A DNA stretch of 64,000 nucleotides from Dryomyza anilis (lineage: Eukaryota > Arthropoda > Insecta > Diptera > Dryomyzidae), in assembly GCA_951804985.1 (NCBI GenBank), contig OX638131.1, positions 108,059,363-108,123,362 on the forward strand, read 5' to 3'. Below are positions 1 to 12,600 of the stretch, piece by piece; the stretch's first letter is position 1; the number at the start of each line of letters is the position of its first letter. The notes beneath the pieces were generated by a model. It was given only the letters and a program-made list of their open reading frames with translations, made no database searches and was not told where the DNA came from. The position numbers and the translations under genes are program-made.

Positions 1-769
1 TAGCTGCACATTTGCCGATTGCACTCAATTCACGATTGAAACGCAGTTTGACACGCACTCGCAACGATTCACATTAGAATCATTTTGCCTTATATACCTT
101 ATATACCACATGGAATTGTTTACTAATGACCGGCAGTGCGCATTGTTTTCAGGTGCATATGTCAAATGTACTTTTAGATCCCCCTCCCCCAAATAAACTT
201 GACTCAAATGCCATTTTGCAATTAGTTGGGTTCATCATGTGTTTTATACACAATTGGTCGGTTGTTGAGAATGCTGGCAAAAATGTCAATCAATTTTTAA
301 AAATGTTAATTAATTTTTAAAAATCTGTTTTCCATCCAATAAATGAAAATATTCAATTTATACTTCCAATTATATCTAGTTTGCAGTTTAGACTAAAAGC
401 TATTCAAAGCATGCTTAGACCTTAATAGCTTTAGATACCACAAACTGAAACCCTTAAGCTTCAAATCGAAAAGCTCTAAACTTGTTGAGTCTTTTGGCAT
501 TTATTTGCAAAACAGTAGGATAAACTTGTGGTATTTTGATATTTAAATATCAAAAAATGCGAAATTAAAATATTACAAACATGTTTTGAATTTTATTAAA
601 ATAATTATGTACAGAATTTTAAAATAAGATCTTCTAAAATATGTTCCGAATTCGTTTTCGAAAAAAAATATTATTTTTGTAGAAAAAAAATTAAAAAATG
701 AATTGAATTTTTATTAAAAAATTGTATTTTTTAATGAATAATGGAATTACTGTTTTTTTTGAGTTAAAA
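1..769. other. Left-edge sequence, no gene seen
   Basis: The first 330 bases are of mixed composition and non-repetitive. The rest is increasingly AT-rich and runs into the 19-bp satellite. The short ORFs here lack codon structure, and I see no splice-bounded exon. Confidence 0.5.
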
Positions 770-2238
770 TTTGAATTTTTAATGAACATTTGAATTTTTA
801 GTGAAAAGTTCTAATATTATTGAAAAATTAAATTTTTAGTGAAAATATGAATTTTTAATGAAAAATTTTATATTTTAAATTAAATTTTTAGTGAAAATTT
901 GAATTTTTAGTGAAAAATTGAATTTTTAGTGAAAATTTGAATTTTTAGTGAAAAGTTGAATTTTAGTGAAAAATTTAATTTTTAGTGAAAAATTGAAATT
1001 TTAGTGAAAAATTGAAATTTTAGTGAAAATTGAATTTTTCGTGAAAAATTGTATTTTTAGTGAAAATTTGAATTTTTAGTGAAAAATTGAATTTTTAGTG
1101 AAAAATTGAATTTTTAGTGAAAAATTGAATTTTTAATGAAAAATTGAATTTTTAGTGAAAAATTGAATTGAATTTTTAGTGAAAAATTGAATTTTTAATG
1201 AAAAATTGAATTTTTAGTGAAAAATTGAATTTTTAATGAAAAATTGAATTTTATGTGAAAAATTGAATTTTTAGTGAAAATTTGAATTTTTAGTGAAAAA
1301 TTGAATTTTTAGTGAAAAATTGAATTTTTAGTGAAAAATTGAATTTTTAATGAAAAATTGAATTTTTAGTGAAAAATTGAATTGAATTTTTAGTGAAAAA
1401 TTGAATTTTTAATGAAAAATTGAATTTTTAGTGAAAAATTGAATTTTTAATGAAAAATTGAATTTTATGTGAAAAATTGAATTTTTAGTGAAAATTTGAA
1501 TTTTTTGTGAAAAATTTGAATTTTTTGTGAAAAATTGAATTTTTAGTGAAAAATTTAATTTTTTGTGAAAATTTGAATTTTTTGTGAAAATTTGAATTTT
1601 TTGTGAAAATTTGAATTTTTTGTGAAAATTTGAATTTTTAATGAAAAATTGAATTTTTAGTGAAAAATTGAATTTTTTGTGAAAAATTGATTTTTTAGTG
1701 AAAAATTGAATTTTAAGTGAAAAATTGAATTTTTAGTGAAAAATTAAATTTTTAGTGAATAATGGAATTTTTAGTGAAAAATTGAATTTTTTGTGAAAAA
1801 TGGAATATTTAGTGCAAAATTTAATTTTTAGTGAAAAATGGAATTTTTAGTGGAAAATTGAATTTTAGTGAAAAATTGAATTTTTAGTGAAAATTGTAAT
1901 TTTTAGTGAAAAATGGAATTTTTAGTGAAAAATAGAATTTTTAGTGACAAATGGAATTTTAGCGAAAAATGGAATTTTTAGTGGAAAATTGAATTTTTAG
2001 TGTAAATTGTAATTTTTAGTAAAAAATTTAATTTTTAGTTAAAAATGGAATTTTTAGTCAAAAAATGTATTTTTAGTGAAAAATGGAATGTTGGGTGAAA
2101 AATTGATTTTAGTGAAAAATGGAGTATTTAGTGACAAATGGAATTTTTAGTGAAAAATTGAATTTTCTAATTAAAATTTTAATTTTTTAGTGAAAATTTA
2201 CATTTTTAGTGATATTATATATTTTTTTTAGTGACAAT
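770..2238 (+). repeat. 19-bp satellite block 1 (GAATTTTTAGTGAAAAATT)
   Basis: A tandem array of the unit GAATTTTTAGTGAAAAATT, about 75 units, with edges more diverged than the centre. Between about 1161 and 1500 there is a second-level repeat of about 214 bp, marked by the irregular junction AATTGAATTGAAT at 1161 and 1375. The unit places a T5 run and an A5 run roughly 9-10 bp apart. The orientation is the same as the blocks near 3.4, 36.5-38.8 and 63.5-64 kb, and opposite to those near 33.4-35.0 and 42.1-42.9 kb. Confidence 0.97.
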
Positions 2239-2239
2239 C

Positions 2240-3344
2240 AAATTCAGTTTCCATTATTTTCAATACCAACTACCTATTTTAACTATTTTGAATAAATACA
2301 TTTTCCTATTTGCAGTTTCAAACTCTTTCAAGGCAATACTAATTTATATCAGTTGCTTCGCTGTAACTTCAATACCTACTAAAATTAGGTATACCAAATT
2401 AAAATAGAAAAATGGTCCCACTACACATATGCATAACCTAATCATGTAAAATATGCAAATTTACATCAACGCTATTATTTTTGTTCAACTTGATTCAATG
2501 CAATAACAAAACCGACAACCGAACAATGCAGCCAAATGCCTCTGTTGCTGCTGCTCCTGCTAGTGCAGCTGCCACCAGAAAATATCACACAGCAGTGGCA
2601 ACATGTAGCATTCAACCGACAACCTACAACTAACCAGCAACATTTCCCTCGGCATCTCTGGCAACGTGCAAAATATTCAATTTAATGCAAGACTAAAACA
2701 TGCTGCACACACATTCAATGCAATGCAATGCAATTCAATACGATTGCCACAAACTAATGCTATTTTTATTCAAGAGCTTTTTATTCTTCCTTTTTTGCGA
2801 CTGGTTTTTGTGTTTCAGAAACCAAAACAACAACCAATCAATAACCATATTGCAATGAATCCACAAATCAGTGATAGCTTTCAATGCAGCCACCGCCGAG
2901 TCAGTCAATATTTTTACTGCTCATCAATAAAAATTGACACATGTAAATTACATGCTGTATGGATCAATGTATCCTGTGTGAGCTTTCAATAAAATCCCTT
3001 CACAACCCTCGGCCTTCAAGTGCTTTTCAGGCAGCATCGCTCTTTTGTCGGGCGCCACTGGGACGTATGAATAACAAAAATGTATTCGTTTGTTTTCGTT
3101 GTCATCGTCACTCTCTCATCGTCACCTTCATCTCATCCCTCGCAGAGCGTAGCGCCTGCAATAAGCTCTGAGAACCTTGGCATATTGTGCGAACCTTCGA
3201 GCACAGTCACCACCTAATGACGAATGCGCTTTTTTGAACTCGTGCAGAGCAATTTACTGCGACGACCTCTTCGAACCGATCGACCATTGGTTAGATAGGG
3301 TAACCATAAAATTCCATTTTTTTCATATTGAAACAATTGTATTG
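2240..3344. other. Non-repetitive island between satellite blocks
   Basis: A mixed-composition stretch that includes CTGCTG/GCAGC runs near 2540-2580. ORFs of 108 and 70 codons start at 2666 and 2959, but they have no recognisable domain and overlap each other, so I do not call them. The contrast with the satellite on both sides suggests retained unique DNA, possibly intronic or regulatory. Confidence 0.45.
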
Positions 3345-3920
3345 AAAAATTGAATTTTTAGTGAAAAATTGAATTTTTAGTAAAATAAATTGAATTTTTA
3401 GTTAAAAATAGAATTTTAAGTGATATATTTTTAATTTTTAGTGAACAATTTAATTTTTAATTGAATTTTTAGTAAACATTAAATTTTTAGTGAAAAATTA
3501 AATTTTTAGTGAAAAATTAAATTTTTAGTGAAAAATTAAATTTTTAGTGAAAAATTAAATTTTTAGTGAAAAATTAAATTTTTAGTGAAAAATTAAATTT
3601 TTAGTGAAAAATTAAATTTTTAGTGAAAAATTAAATTTTTAGTGAAAAATTAAATTTTTAGTGAAAAATTAAATTTTTAGTGAAAAATTGAATTTTTACT
3701 TAAAAATTAAATTTTTAGTGAAAATTTGAATTTTTAGTTAAAATTTGAATTTTAGTGAAAAATTGAGTTTTTAGTGTAAAATTGAATTTTTAGAGAAAAA
3801 TTAAATTTCTAGTGAAAAATGGACTTTTTATTTGATTTGATTTTTTTGTGAAAGTTTTAATTTTCAGTGAAAAATTTAAATTTATGTGAAACATTGAATT
3901 TTTAGTGAAAATTTGTACAT
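3345..3920 (+). repeat. 19-bp satellite block 2
   Basis: The same 19-bp family as block 1 in the same orientation. The central part (about 3480-3690) is a run of nearly identical units of the AAATTTTTAGTGAAAAATT subtype (third base variant of the block-1 unit), which points to recent local homogenisation. Confidence 0.96.
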
Positions 3921-4600
3921 CTGGCAACTCCATCTCGAACAAATGCATCTAAGGCCACTGAGTTCAGGTTACAAATTCTCAACAACAATGGAAAAATAAT
4001 TTTATTACATTTATTTTATATGTTGTTGGTTTGCAACTGGGATACAACGTCATTCCGTTACACATTCAGAGATGCTTTATCAAATACGCACACACGCGTC
4101 CATCTATGAAGCCAGGAGCCACCAATAACCAATGCTGAACACTTTTCGAGTGCAACATGCACGTTCGGCTATGTGTTGCCAGTGTTTGTTTTCATGTTTG
4201 TTTCGAAATATATTCAACCTTTAGAAAGATTTGCCACATGGCGCAACCACACAACAGCCACATACTACATAGTTTTGCAAATAAATGTTCGAAAGACATC
4301 ACGCACAGATGCAGCTGCTGCACAAGCGTCAATATTCACGGCACTAAAACGAAGTCGAGCTAATCGTACTGAACTTCAATAAGAGCGAATACTCTTAAAT
4401 ATAGATAACAGATAAACAAAACGCACAAAATTTAATATCACTGTAGAGTGGCTAAGAAAACTTTTAAAATTAAGGAGATAAAGTATTTTCAAAACGAATA
4501 AAGTGTCGTTTATTATGCTGTGAATTTAGATTTTATATCAAATTCATACTTCTTTCTTTTGTAGATTATTTACGTGTTTGGGCAAAGAACTGGTTTTGAT
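3921..4600. other. Non-repetitive stretch, no gene called
   Basis: Mixed composition to about 4390, then AT-rich. Two overlapping frames of 68-69 codons lie at 4157-4382. They overlap in different registers and show no known motif, so coding is not supported. Confidence 0.4.
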
Positions 4601-5275
4601 TTGAAAACATCTTTTTGAATTAATAATTTTTAAAGCTTTTATAATTAAAATATTTTTGTAAACACTTTTTATCAAAGCTTTTTATAATATCTTTTTGTAA
4701 AATCTTTTTATCAAAGCCTTTTTTAAAATCTTTTTGTAAAAGCTTTTTCAATAAAAGCTATTTTGTAAAAGCTTTTTGTAAAACCTTTTTTTCCATAAAA
4801 GCTTTTTGTAAAAGCTTTTTTTCCATAAAAGCTTTTTGTAAAAGCTTTTAGTAAAAGCTTTTTGTAAAAGCTTTTAGTAAAAGCTTTTTGTAAAAGCTTT
4901 TTGTAAAAGCTTTTTTCCATAAAAGCTTTAAAAACTTTTCTAAGAAAATTGTTTATAAAAGTTTTTTAATAAAAGCTTGAAATAAAACCTTTTAACAAAA
5001 GCTTTTTAATAATATCTTCATAATATTTTTTTTTAATAAAAGATTTTTACTTAAAGCTTTTTAAAAAAACTTTGTACTAAAATCTTTGTACTAAAAGCTT
5101 TTTACCAAAAGCTTTTTACAAAAGCTTTGTACTAAAAGCTTTGTACTAAAAGCTTTTTACTTAAAGCTTGATGATTAAAGTTTTTTACTAAACGCTTAAA
5201 AAAAAAAAGCTTTTAATTAAAGGGTTTTTGAAAAAGTTTTTTATTTAAAAGGTTTTTTTGAAAGCTTTCGTGATA
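4600..5275. repeat. AAAAGCTTTT repeat block A
   Basis: Tandem, partly degenerate copies of a 12-14 bp unit built on the palindrome AAAAGCTTTT (for example TTTTTGTAAAAGC). The block contains many HindIII-type AAGCTT sites. It lies just upstream of the exon at 5568 and is probably intronic. The 65-codon minus-strand frame across it is a repeat artefact. Confidence 0.92.
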
Positions 5276-5544
5276 TAGCTTATTTTACTCGTTATTAATT
5301 AAATTAATATAATACTAAAAATTAATACAATACTTTATGAAAAAATATTTTTATAAATAAAGCTATTTATAACCTTTTTTCTTTTATAAAAAAGGTTTTA
5401 TATAAATAATGCTTTTTTGGTATAAAAATAGAAGTTTTTTATTAAGAATTTTAGAAAAAAGCTTTTTGATTTTCTATAATTTTAAATTACCTTACTAAAA
5501 ATAATTTTTAATAATTTATTTAAAATGTTATTAATATTTCCGAA

Positions 5545-5567
5545 TTTCTTTATCTTCTGCTCCACAG
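5545..5567 (+). other. 3' splice site (intron end)
   Basis: A pyrimidine-rich run (TTTCTTTATCTTCTGCTCC) ends in ACAG at 5567, directly before a coding-like frame. A long AT-rich intron with repeat block A lies upstream. Confidence 0.75.
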
Positions 5568-6098
5568 AAAGAAGAAAAAATCCGCCTTCTGCGTCAGCGT
5601 CTGGTTGAACGCGATGCAACCACCACCAACACCATCAACAGTAGCAGCAACAACACGAAACCGACAGAACTGAACGGTGCCAGTGGCAGCGCCACGGTAA
5701 CAACGACACTCACCGCAACAGCGGCGTCCAGCGGCACGCACCTCACGCCGGCTACCTTAGCAATTACACAAGGTAATTCTAGCAATACCGGTTACTCTAG
5801 CAACAACAACAATAAAAACACCTCCACCACAACTACTACAACAACCACCAACACCTCGACAAACATCTACGACTCCAACATAGCCAACTTCACATTCAAC
5901 TCCATCAATTCGAACTCAAACCATAATCATCACAATCATCATCATCAACGCGAATCGTTGATTTTCATACAGCCAGAGGGGACGACGACCTCATCCGATT
6001 ATGATAGTGCCATCGGCATGGGTGGCTACTCGCAGTTGACGCGTTCGTCGCGCGCCAGTCAATCGTCGGCTTTTGATTTTTCCGATAATTATCTGTGA
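5568..6098 (+). CDS. 3' coding exon of an unidentified + strand gene
   Basis: The frame is open from the first base after the AG at 5567 to TGA at 6096-6098, giving 176 codons with no interruption. Composition and codon use differ sharply from the AT-rich surroundings. Visible segments: a charged helical start (residues 1-16, KEEKIRLLRQRLVERD), which looks like the end of a coiled coil; a Ser/Thr/Asn low-complexity stretch (about 17-120); a His/Asn run (about 124-133); and a more complex tail (about 134-176) ending SSAFDFSDNYL. There is no start codon, so upstream exons lie outside the window or are too short to see. A GT donor at 5773 inside the exon could redirect splicing to 8206. I do not recognise the family. 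Coding status is fairly secure, function unknown. An insertion of coding-like sequence with no function is less likely, given the intact acceptor and stop. Confidence 0.8.
   Translation, partial: KEEKIRLLRQRLVERDATTTNTINSSSNNTKPTELNGASGSATVTTTLTATAASSGTHLTPATLAITQGNSSNTGYSSNNNNKNTSTTTTTTTTNTSTNIYDSNIANFTFNSINSNSNHNHHNHHHQRESLIFIQPEGTTTSSDYDSAIGMGGYSQLTRSSRASQSSAFDFSDNYL
5767..5780 (+). promoter_or_regulatory. Internal 5' splice donor candidate
   Basis: CACAAG|GTAATT matches the insect donor consensus, with GT at 5773-5774. The exon part ends with one base of a codon. That phase is compatible with the acceptor at 8205, so the frame stays open for seven codons before a stop. Confidence 0.5.
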
Positions 6099-6770
6099 AA
6101 TTCAAACCCAAAAATGTGAAAAATGTTAGTAGAGCAAATACTTTTCAAAATTTTATTTATTGCGCAAAGATTTTTATTTTTTTAATTGGTATTAACTAAA
6201 AATAAATTTTATTTGATATTGAATGTAGGTTGAGCTTTTAAAGTTTTTGCTGTAAATATTAATAAATTTGATATATCTTTTTTTTATTTCATAATTTCTT
6301 CAACTTGGACAAAATCCCAAAGAAATTCTTACGATTTTCGTTGGCATTGGTATGAAAAATATTTTGGATTTTCTTTATTTGTATTAATTTTAATTAATTG
6401 TGCCGTTTCTGTTGTTTGTAATTGTATTTTAATATTTCAAAATACTAAATCGTTAAGTGCGCGAGTGCACTTGTCTGGCAAACTATAAAAAGCGCAAAAG
6501 TTAACAAATAATAAAAGCTTTAAAATATAAAATCATAAAAAGCAAAAAAAATAAATAAATAAAAATTATGATACAAATAAAAACTCAAAAAAAAAAAATG
6601 ATTTAATAGATGCCTAATCTTTTTTTAACTAATAATAAAGGCTTTCGAAGTATTAAAACATGGAATCATGAAAAACATAAAAACTTAAAAACCATTAATA
6701 AAGAAACTAATAAAAACAAAAACTCAAAATCGAATATAAAAGACGTTTGTATAAAAACTTTGTGTTGAGA
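6099..6770 (+). other. Likely 3' UTR of the long isoform
   Basis: AT-rich sequence directly after the stop codon, with several AATAAA/AATAAATAAATAAA motifs (for example around 6190-6210 and 6550-6565) that could serve as polyadenylation signals. No ORF of note. Confidence 0.45.
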
Positions 6771-7860
6771 GCATTTCAATAAAAGTATTTTTGTATTAAA
6801 TATTTTAAATAAAAGTGTTTTTTGTATAAAAGCTTTTTTTATAAAAGCTTTTTGTATAAAAGCTTTTTTTTATAAAAGCTTTTTTTATAAAAGCTTTTTT
6901 ATAAAAGCTTTTTGTATAAAAGCTTTTTATAAAAGCTTTTTATAAAATCTTTTTGTATAAAAGCTTTTTATAAAAGCTTTTTGTATGAAAGCTTTTTTGC
7001 ATAAAAACACTGGCACTAATCATAGACAATTTAAAGTCAACTTTAAAATTAGAATCGACTTAGTTGACAAAATTCGTAAAGAATAAAAAGTCAAAAACCG
7101 GTTTTAACTTTAAAGTTGACTTTAGGTTATATATGAAAGATTTAACATTATTTTGTATAAACACTTTTCAGTAAATGCTTTTTTTATAAAAGCTGTTTGT
7201 AAAATAAGATTTTTATACAAAAATGTAAGAATTAAGAAAAGTCATTTTTTGTATGAAAAGATTACAAAATCGTTTTGAATAAAAGTTTAATGAGTTAAAG
7301 TTAAATGAGTTAAATGTCATCATTACAAGTTTTTGTGTAAAAGCTCTTTGTAAAGAATTTTTCTGTATGAAAGCTTTTTATATAAAAGCTTTTAAATAGA
7401 AAAACATTTTTCCAAAAACTATTTTTATTAAAGGATTTTATATAAAAACTTTTTCTATGAAAGTATTCGCTTTAAACGATTTTTATACAAAAATTTTTAT
7501 CGATATAAAAGCTTTGTTAATAAAGTTTTTTATATAACGGATTTTCATATATAGAATTTCCGAAAATAACTTTTTTGTATATGAGCTTTTTCGATAAAAG
7601 CTTTTTAAAAAAATTCTTTTTCTATAAAAGTTTTTTACGAAATCGATTTATATAAATACAAAACTGTATATAAAATATGCTTTGTAAAAAATGCTTTTTT
7701 TAATTTTTTGTGTAAGTTTTTTTTTATATAAAAAGCTTTTTTAAAAAAAGTTATAAAGATTTGAAGGCATAAAACCAACTGAAAGCTTAAAAACATAAAA
7801 AGCTTAAAAGTCTTATTTAAAAGTTTAGACAAAAAGCACAATAAATATTAAAAGACTTAA
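6770..7860. repeat. AAAAGCTTTT repeat block B
   Basis: Regular at 6820-6990 (units such as TATAAAAGCTTTTTG), then degenerate to about 7860. Same family as block A. If the 5773-8205 junction is used, this block is intronic. Confidence 0.88.
7029..7130. repeat. Short inverted-repeat insertion
   Basis: Two arms, AATTTAAAGTCAACTTTAAA (7029-7048) and its near complement TTTAACTTTAAAGTTGACTT (around 7104-7123), flank a short non-repeat centre inside repeat block B. This is consistent with a small MITE or foldback remnant. Confidence 0.5.
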
Positions 7861-8166
7861 AAAACGTAAAATCATTAAAATCATAAACATATAAAAATTT
7901 ATAAAAACAAACAAATAAATAAAACAAATGAGCAAGTAACAATAAAAGTTCAAAAGCTCAAAAGCTCTGTAAATCAGCACTTGCATTATTCTCTAATAAA
8001 AAAGCACTCAAAATCTTCTTCTATTTTTAGAAAATGTAAAATTGTTTATCGTAATAACCAAAAAAGCACATCACCGAGCTTTCAACACATATCTGTACAT
8101 ATTAACACTTTTATATGTAAAAAGCTTTTCCAGATATTACCGAAATATTAATTAAAATTTATTTTT

Positions 8167-8205
8167 CTCTTTATTGTTCTCTCTTTTCTTTTTTACAACT
8201 TGCAG
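8167..8205 (+). other. 3' splice site with strong pyrimidine tract
   Basis: An unusually long pyrimidine-rich run with CTCTTTATTG and CTCTCTTTTC elements ends in TTGCAG at 8205. It is the best acceptor signal downstream of the 5568 exon, and the repeat-rich DNA immediately upstream of it stops here. Confidence 0.6.
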
Positions 8206-8228
8206 ATACGCACGATCATCATACATGA
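8206..8228 (+). CDS. Possible alternative terminal coding exon
   Basis: If the donor at 5773 joins the acceptor at 8205, the split codon becomes GAT. The frame then reads D-T-H-D-H-H-T and stops at TGA 8226-8228. This would replace the last 108 residues of the long form with a seven-residue tail. The evidence is only the paired splice signals and matching phase; the short ORF has no independent coding signal. The same acceptor could instead belong to a 3'-UTR intron or be used from another upstream donor. Confidence 0.4.
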
Positions 8229-9670
8229 AAAAACGCGTCAATTTCCTTTACGTGATAAGCAACAACTATACATAAAAAACTATCTACATAAGTAAAGTAT
8301 ATAAATAGGTGTGTGGCATATACTTCAGACTTCAGTATGTGTACTACATGAAACTAGTTAATTACAAAATGCAGCTATTAGCAAAATTTAGTATTTAGTT
8401 TAGTACAAGGTTTTTAATTGGTACTGTAGATAAAATCTATATATATTATATGTATGTGTGTGTGTGTTTGATTATGTGTGCGTGAGAATGATAAAAAATT
8501 CATTTACTTATATTTATTTTCGAATTTCGAAAAACTTAAGTTTTAGACCTAAAATTTAGATTAAAAAAAATACAAATTTAAAATACAACAAACTAACAAC
8601 TTCTAATAACACAAGCCAGACAAAGAAAGATGAACACTCAAACAAATCGAATTATCTAATTATATATGTACTTACGAGATGAAATACTGTATGTTCTAAA
8701 TCTAAATGCGTTTACATTTTTTATACTTTTCATATTTGGTAAACGTACATTTTAAGCGATTTTAGACAATGAATTGAATACAACAATTAAACAAAAAAAA
8801 AATATTAAAATAATTTAGCATAATATAGACTAAAAATAAAATCTTAATTAAGCGGTAAAACTGAAATTATAGCAAATTGAATAAACATACGCAGTAGTAA
8901 AAAGCATCAAGTGCAGATTTTGAATTATTTTGAAAAAAAAAACACGACAAAAACACCTCTACTCTTTATATACACATGTCTTTAGTATATTATATACAGC
9001 TCTAATATTAAGATATACCTAAAAATAAAAACAAAAAATAAATGTTATATATTATATAAAAAATAGTATAAGTAAAATATTAAAACAAACAATTGTTAGC
9101 AAATCTTAACGAAATCTTACTTATTGCTGATAGTTCAAAAAAAAATCTTAGTATGTAATACTTAGTGCTAATTAGTAACGCAATAGTAACTAAAAAAACC
9201 CAATACAAGTTCTACTCATTGTCCTAATAATAGTTATTGCTAGTTTTTAAATGTTAGATCGGATTAATGAAAGTTAAATGAATGTGGATGAATTAAAAAT
9301 TTATACGAATTCTAGTTAAGATTTTAGATGATATTTCGTGAATTGTTTTCTAATCTATAGAGGTTTTCAATGATACTCAGTATTTATATTATTATTTTGA
9401 ATTTTATTTATTTCTTTTTGATTGATATATTTTACAATTTATCAAACTTCATCACAGATTTACTTAACTCTATTTATATTCATAATTCAATGTGCCTTAG
9501 ACTAATTTTGTAAAAACAATATTTTTATTTAACTAATACATACATCTAATACATCTAATAAATGTATTAGTTCTTAATTACACATTGAATTATAAATATC
9601 GTTAATTGTGATTGTTTTACGAACTCTGTTAATAATTTTAAGACATTGTCTTGACGTGCTCCAGGTCTAG
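8229..9670 (+). other. Putative 3' UTR region with (TG)n and polyA signals
   Basis: AT-rich but not tandemly repeated, unlike the sequence on either side. It holds a short (TG)n tract near 8451-8470 and a good AATAAA at 8880-8885. A weak dyad, with arms ATAATTCAATGTG near 9481 and CACATTGAATTAT near 9581, may be a small MITE. The region has the character of a dipteran 3' UTR following the exon at 8206, but no transcript end can be proven. Confidence 0.35.
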
Positions 9671-12600
9671 TCTTTTTATATATTTTTATAGAAGTAATGA
9701 ATAAACTTCAATGTTATAGGAAGGAATGAGCATTTTTTAAAAACATAATTGTGAGTTTTTTTTACAAAAAAAACTTTGTCATCGAAGTAATGAATAAACT
9801 TTAATGTTATAGGAAAAAAAAAAGTTTGGGCATTTTTTAAAAACATAATTGTGAGCTTTTTTACAAAAACAAAAGCTTTCAATGCTCGCTTTTTATAAAG
9901 CTTTTTCTTTAAAAATATATTTAAGCTGTTTTTACAAAACCTTTTTAGGTTTTTTACCAGAGCTTTTTTTTCCACATACAGATTTTTGTGCTTTACCTTA
10001 TAAAGATTTTTGGAACTCTTTTTCACAAAAAGTATTTTGAGATTTTTTAAGTACTTTTTTTCAAACATCTTTTTTAGCAAATTTTCCCTTAAAATATTTG
10101 TCAGCTGTTTTAAGCAACAAATGTTTCTATATTTTACAAAAAAAAAAAAAAACGAATGTTTGACTTTAAAAATAAAAAATTGATTTCAAAAAAGCGGTTT
10201 TTCTCACAAAAATTATTTAGAGATTTTTCTAGAAAGATTTGTTTTGAGCTTTTTTGGAAAAAAATTTATTACATTTACGTATATATTACAGTTATTACAA
10301 AAACAAATTATGTGCTTTTTACAAAAAGCTTTATGACATTTTTACAAAAGGCAATTTCAGCATTTTACAAAAAGCTTTATGAGATATTTTAAAAAAGCCT
10401 TATGATATTTTTACAAAAATCCTAATAAGCTTTTTACAAAAAGCTTTATTCAAAAAGATATATAAGTTTTTTCAGGAAGCTTTATGAGATTTTTCAAAAA
10501 GTTTGATGACCTTTTCATGAAAAGCTTTATGAGCTTTAATTTAAGAAAAAATTTGAACTTTTTACAAAATAATTTCTTAGCTTTGTAGAAAAAAAAATTA
10601 CAAAAAAACAATTTAAGTTTTTAAAAATTGCTTTATAAACTTTTACAAAAATCTTTTTGAGCTTTTCAGAAAAATATGTTTTCAAAAAATGTTTCCACCA
10701 ATTTTACTAACCATTGTGAGCTTTTTCATTTTATTTTTTCTTAACAGCTTAATGAACACCTTATCGAAAAGCGTTCTGCGCATTTATTAAAAACAAATTT
10801 TTATATTTAAAAAAATTGAAGAAGCATTCTTAAGATTTTAGTTAAAAAAAAAATTGCAAAAATGTAAAAATTGTAATGTTAAAAAATGAGTACCTATAAA
10901 AATAGACTTAAAAAGAACATTTTAATCTCTTAAAAAAGCTTATTAAAGTTTTGTCCACAAAAAAGGTTTTTAATTTTTACCACATTTAGTTTTAACTTAT
11001 TTCCTAAAAAAGATTTTGAAGCTTTTTCTACTTAAACATTTTTGAGCTTTTTCCACATCAAGATTTTTGAGCTTTACCCCATTAAGATTGTTTTACCTTT
11101 TTGTCCCAGATTTTATCCAAACATTTTTTTTATTTATTTTCAGCTTTTTTTAGTAAATTTTCCCTAAAACTATTTTTTAGCATTTTTAAACAAAAATGTT
11201 TGTAATTTTCCAAAAAAAAAAAAAACAATGTGTGACTTTAAAAATAAAAAAATTGCTTTGCTCTTAAAAAAGCTTAATAAAGTTTTTGTCCACAAAAAGA
11301 GTTTTTTTTACCACTTATAGCTTTTAACCTTTTTCCAAAAAATATAATTTTAAGCATTTCACCTTAAACATTTTTGAGCTTTTTCCACATACAGATTTTT
11401 GTGCTTTACCTTATAAAGATTTTTGGACCTCTTTTTCACAAAAAGCATTTTGAGATTTTTTAAGTACTTTTTTTTCAAACAGCTTTTTAGCAAATTTCCC
11501 CATAAAATATTTTTTAGCTTTTTTAACCAAAAAATGTTTCTATTTTTTCAAAAAAAAAAAAAACTAATGTGTGACTTTAAAAATAAAAAAAAATCATTTA
11601 AAAAAAGCGGTTTTTTTCACAAAAATTATTTAGAGATTTTTTCTAGAAAGAATTGTTATTTTTTTCACAAAAGCTTTTCTTCATTTTGTCATAAATATGT
11701 TTTAGTGCTCTATTACACAAAAAGAATGTTCCATTTCAGTAAGGTCACAAAAAGTATATTTGTATTAGTTATTATATATTTTACACTTTAAATGAGCTTT
11801 TTTACACACACTTGTATGAGATTTTTCGAAAATATGATATTTGTGAGCTTTTACAAAAGTTTAAAAGTGTGCGTTTTAAAAAATCTTTTTCTGAGATTGT
11901 TTAAAAAACTTTTTTGTGAGATTTTGAAAAAAGTTAAATAAATTAAGAATAAAGTTAAATAAATTAAGTTTTAATGTTTGAAAATATAATTTTCTTTATA
12001 TTATTTGCTTAGTAATTAAAGCTCATAAAAAGCATTTTTAACAATAAGCTGTATGTTTTACGTTTTATGTTTTCGCAAACATGTTTTAGTTATATTAGTT
12101 ATTATATATTTTACACTTTAATTGAGATTTTTTATACACACTTGTATGAACTTTTTCGAAAATATGATATTTATGAGCTTTTTAAAAAAGATTTTAATGA
12201 CGATTTTTAAAAATGCTTTTTGTGAGATTGTTTTAAAAAGCTTTTTGTGAACTTTAGAAAAAATTAAATAAATACAGTTTTTTTTATTTTAAAATATACT
12301 TTTCATTATATTAAATACTTAATAAATTAAGCACATAAAAATCATTTTAACAAGAAGCTTTATGTTTTACGTCTTATGTTTTCGCAAATATGTTTTAGTA
12401 ATTTGTTACATAAAAAGAATTTTCCAATTCAGTTAAGTCACAAAATTATATTGTTTTAGTTATTATATATTTTACACTTTAAAGGAGCTTTTTAACACAC
12501 AGTTGTATGAGTTTTATCTAAAATAAGATATTTTTGAGCTTTTTAAAAAGCTTTTTGTGAGATTTTTATTAAATTGTGAGCTTTAAAAAAAGCTTTTTTG

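Noticed and set aside
9676..10080. 134-codon minus-strand Lys/Phe-rich frame
   Set aside because: A translation of the AAAAGCTTTT-related repeat, with no complex sequence.
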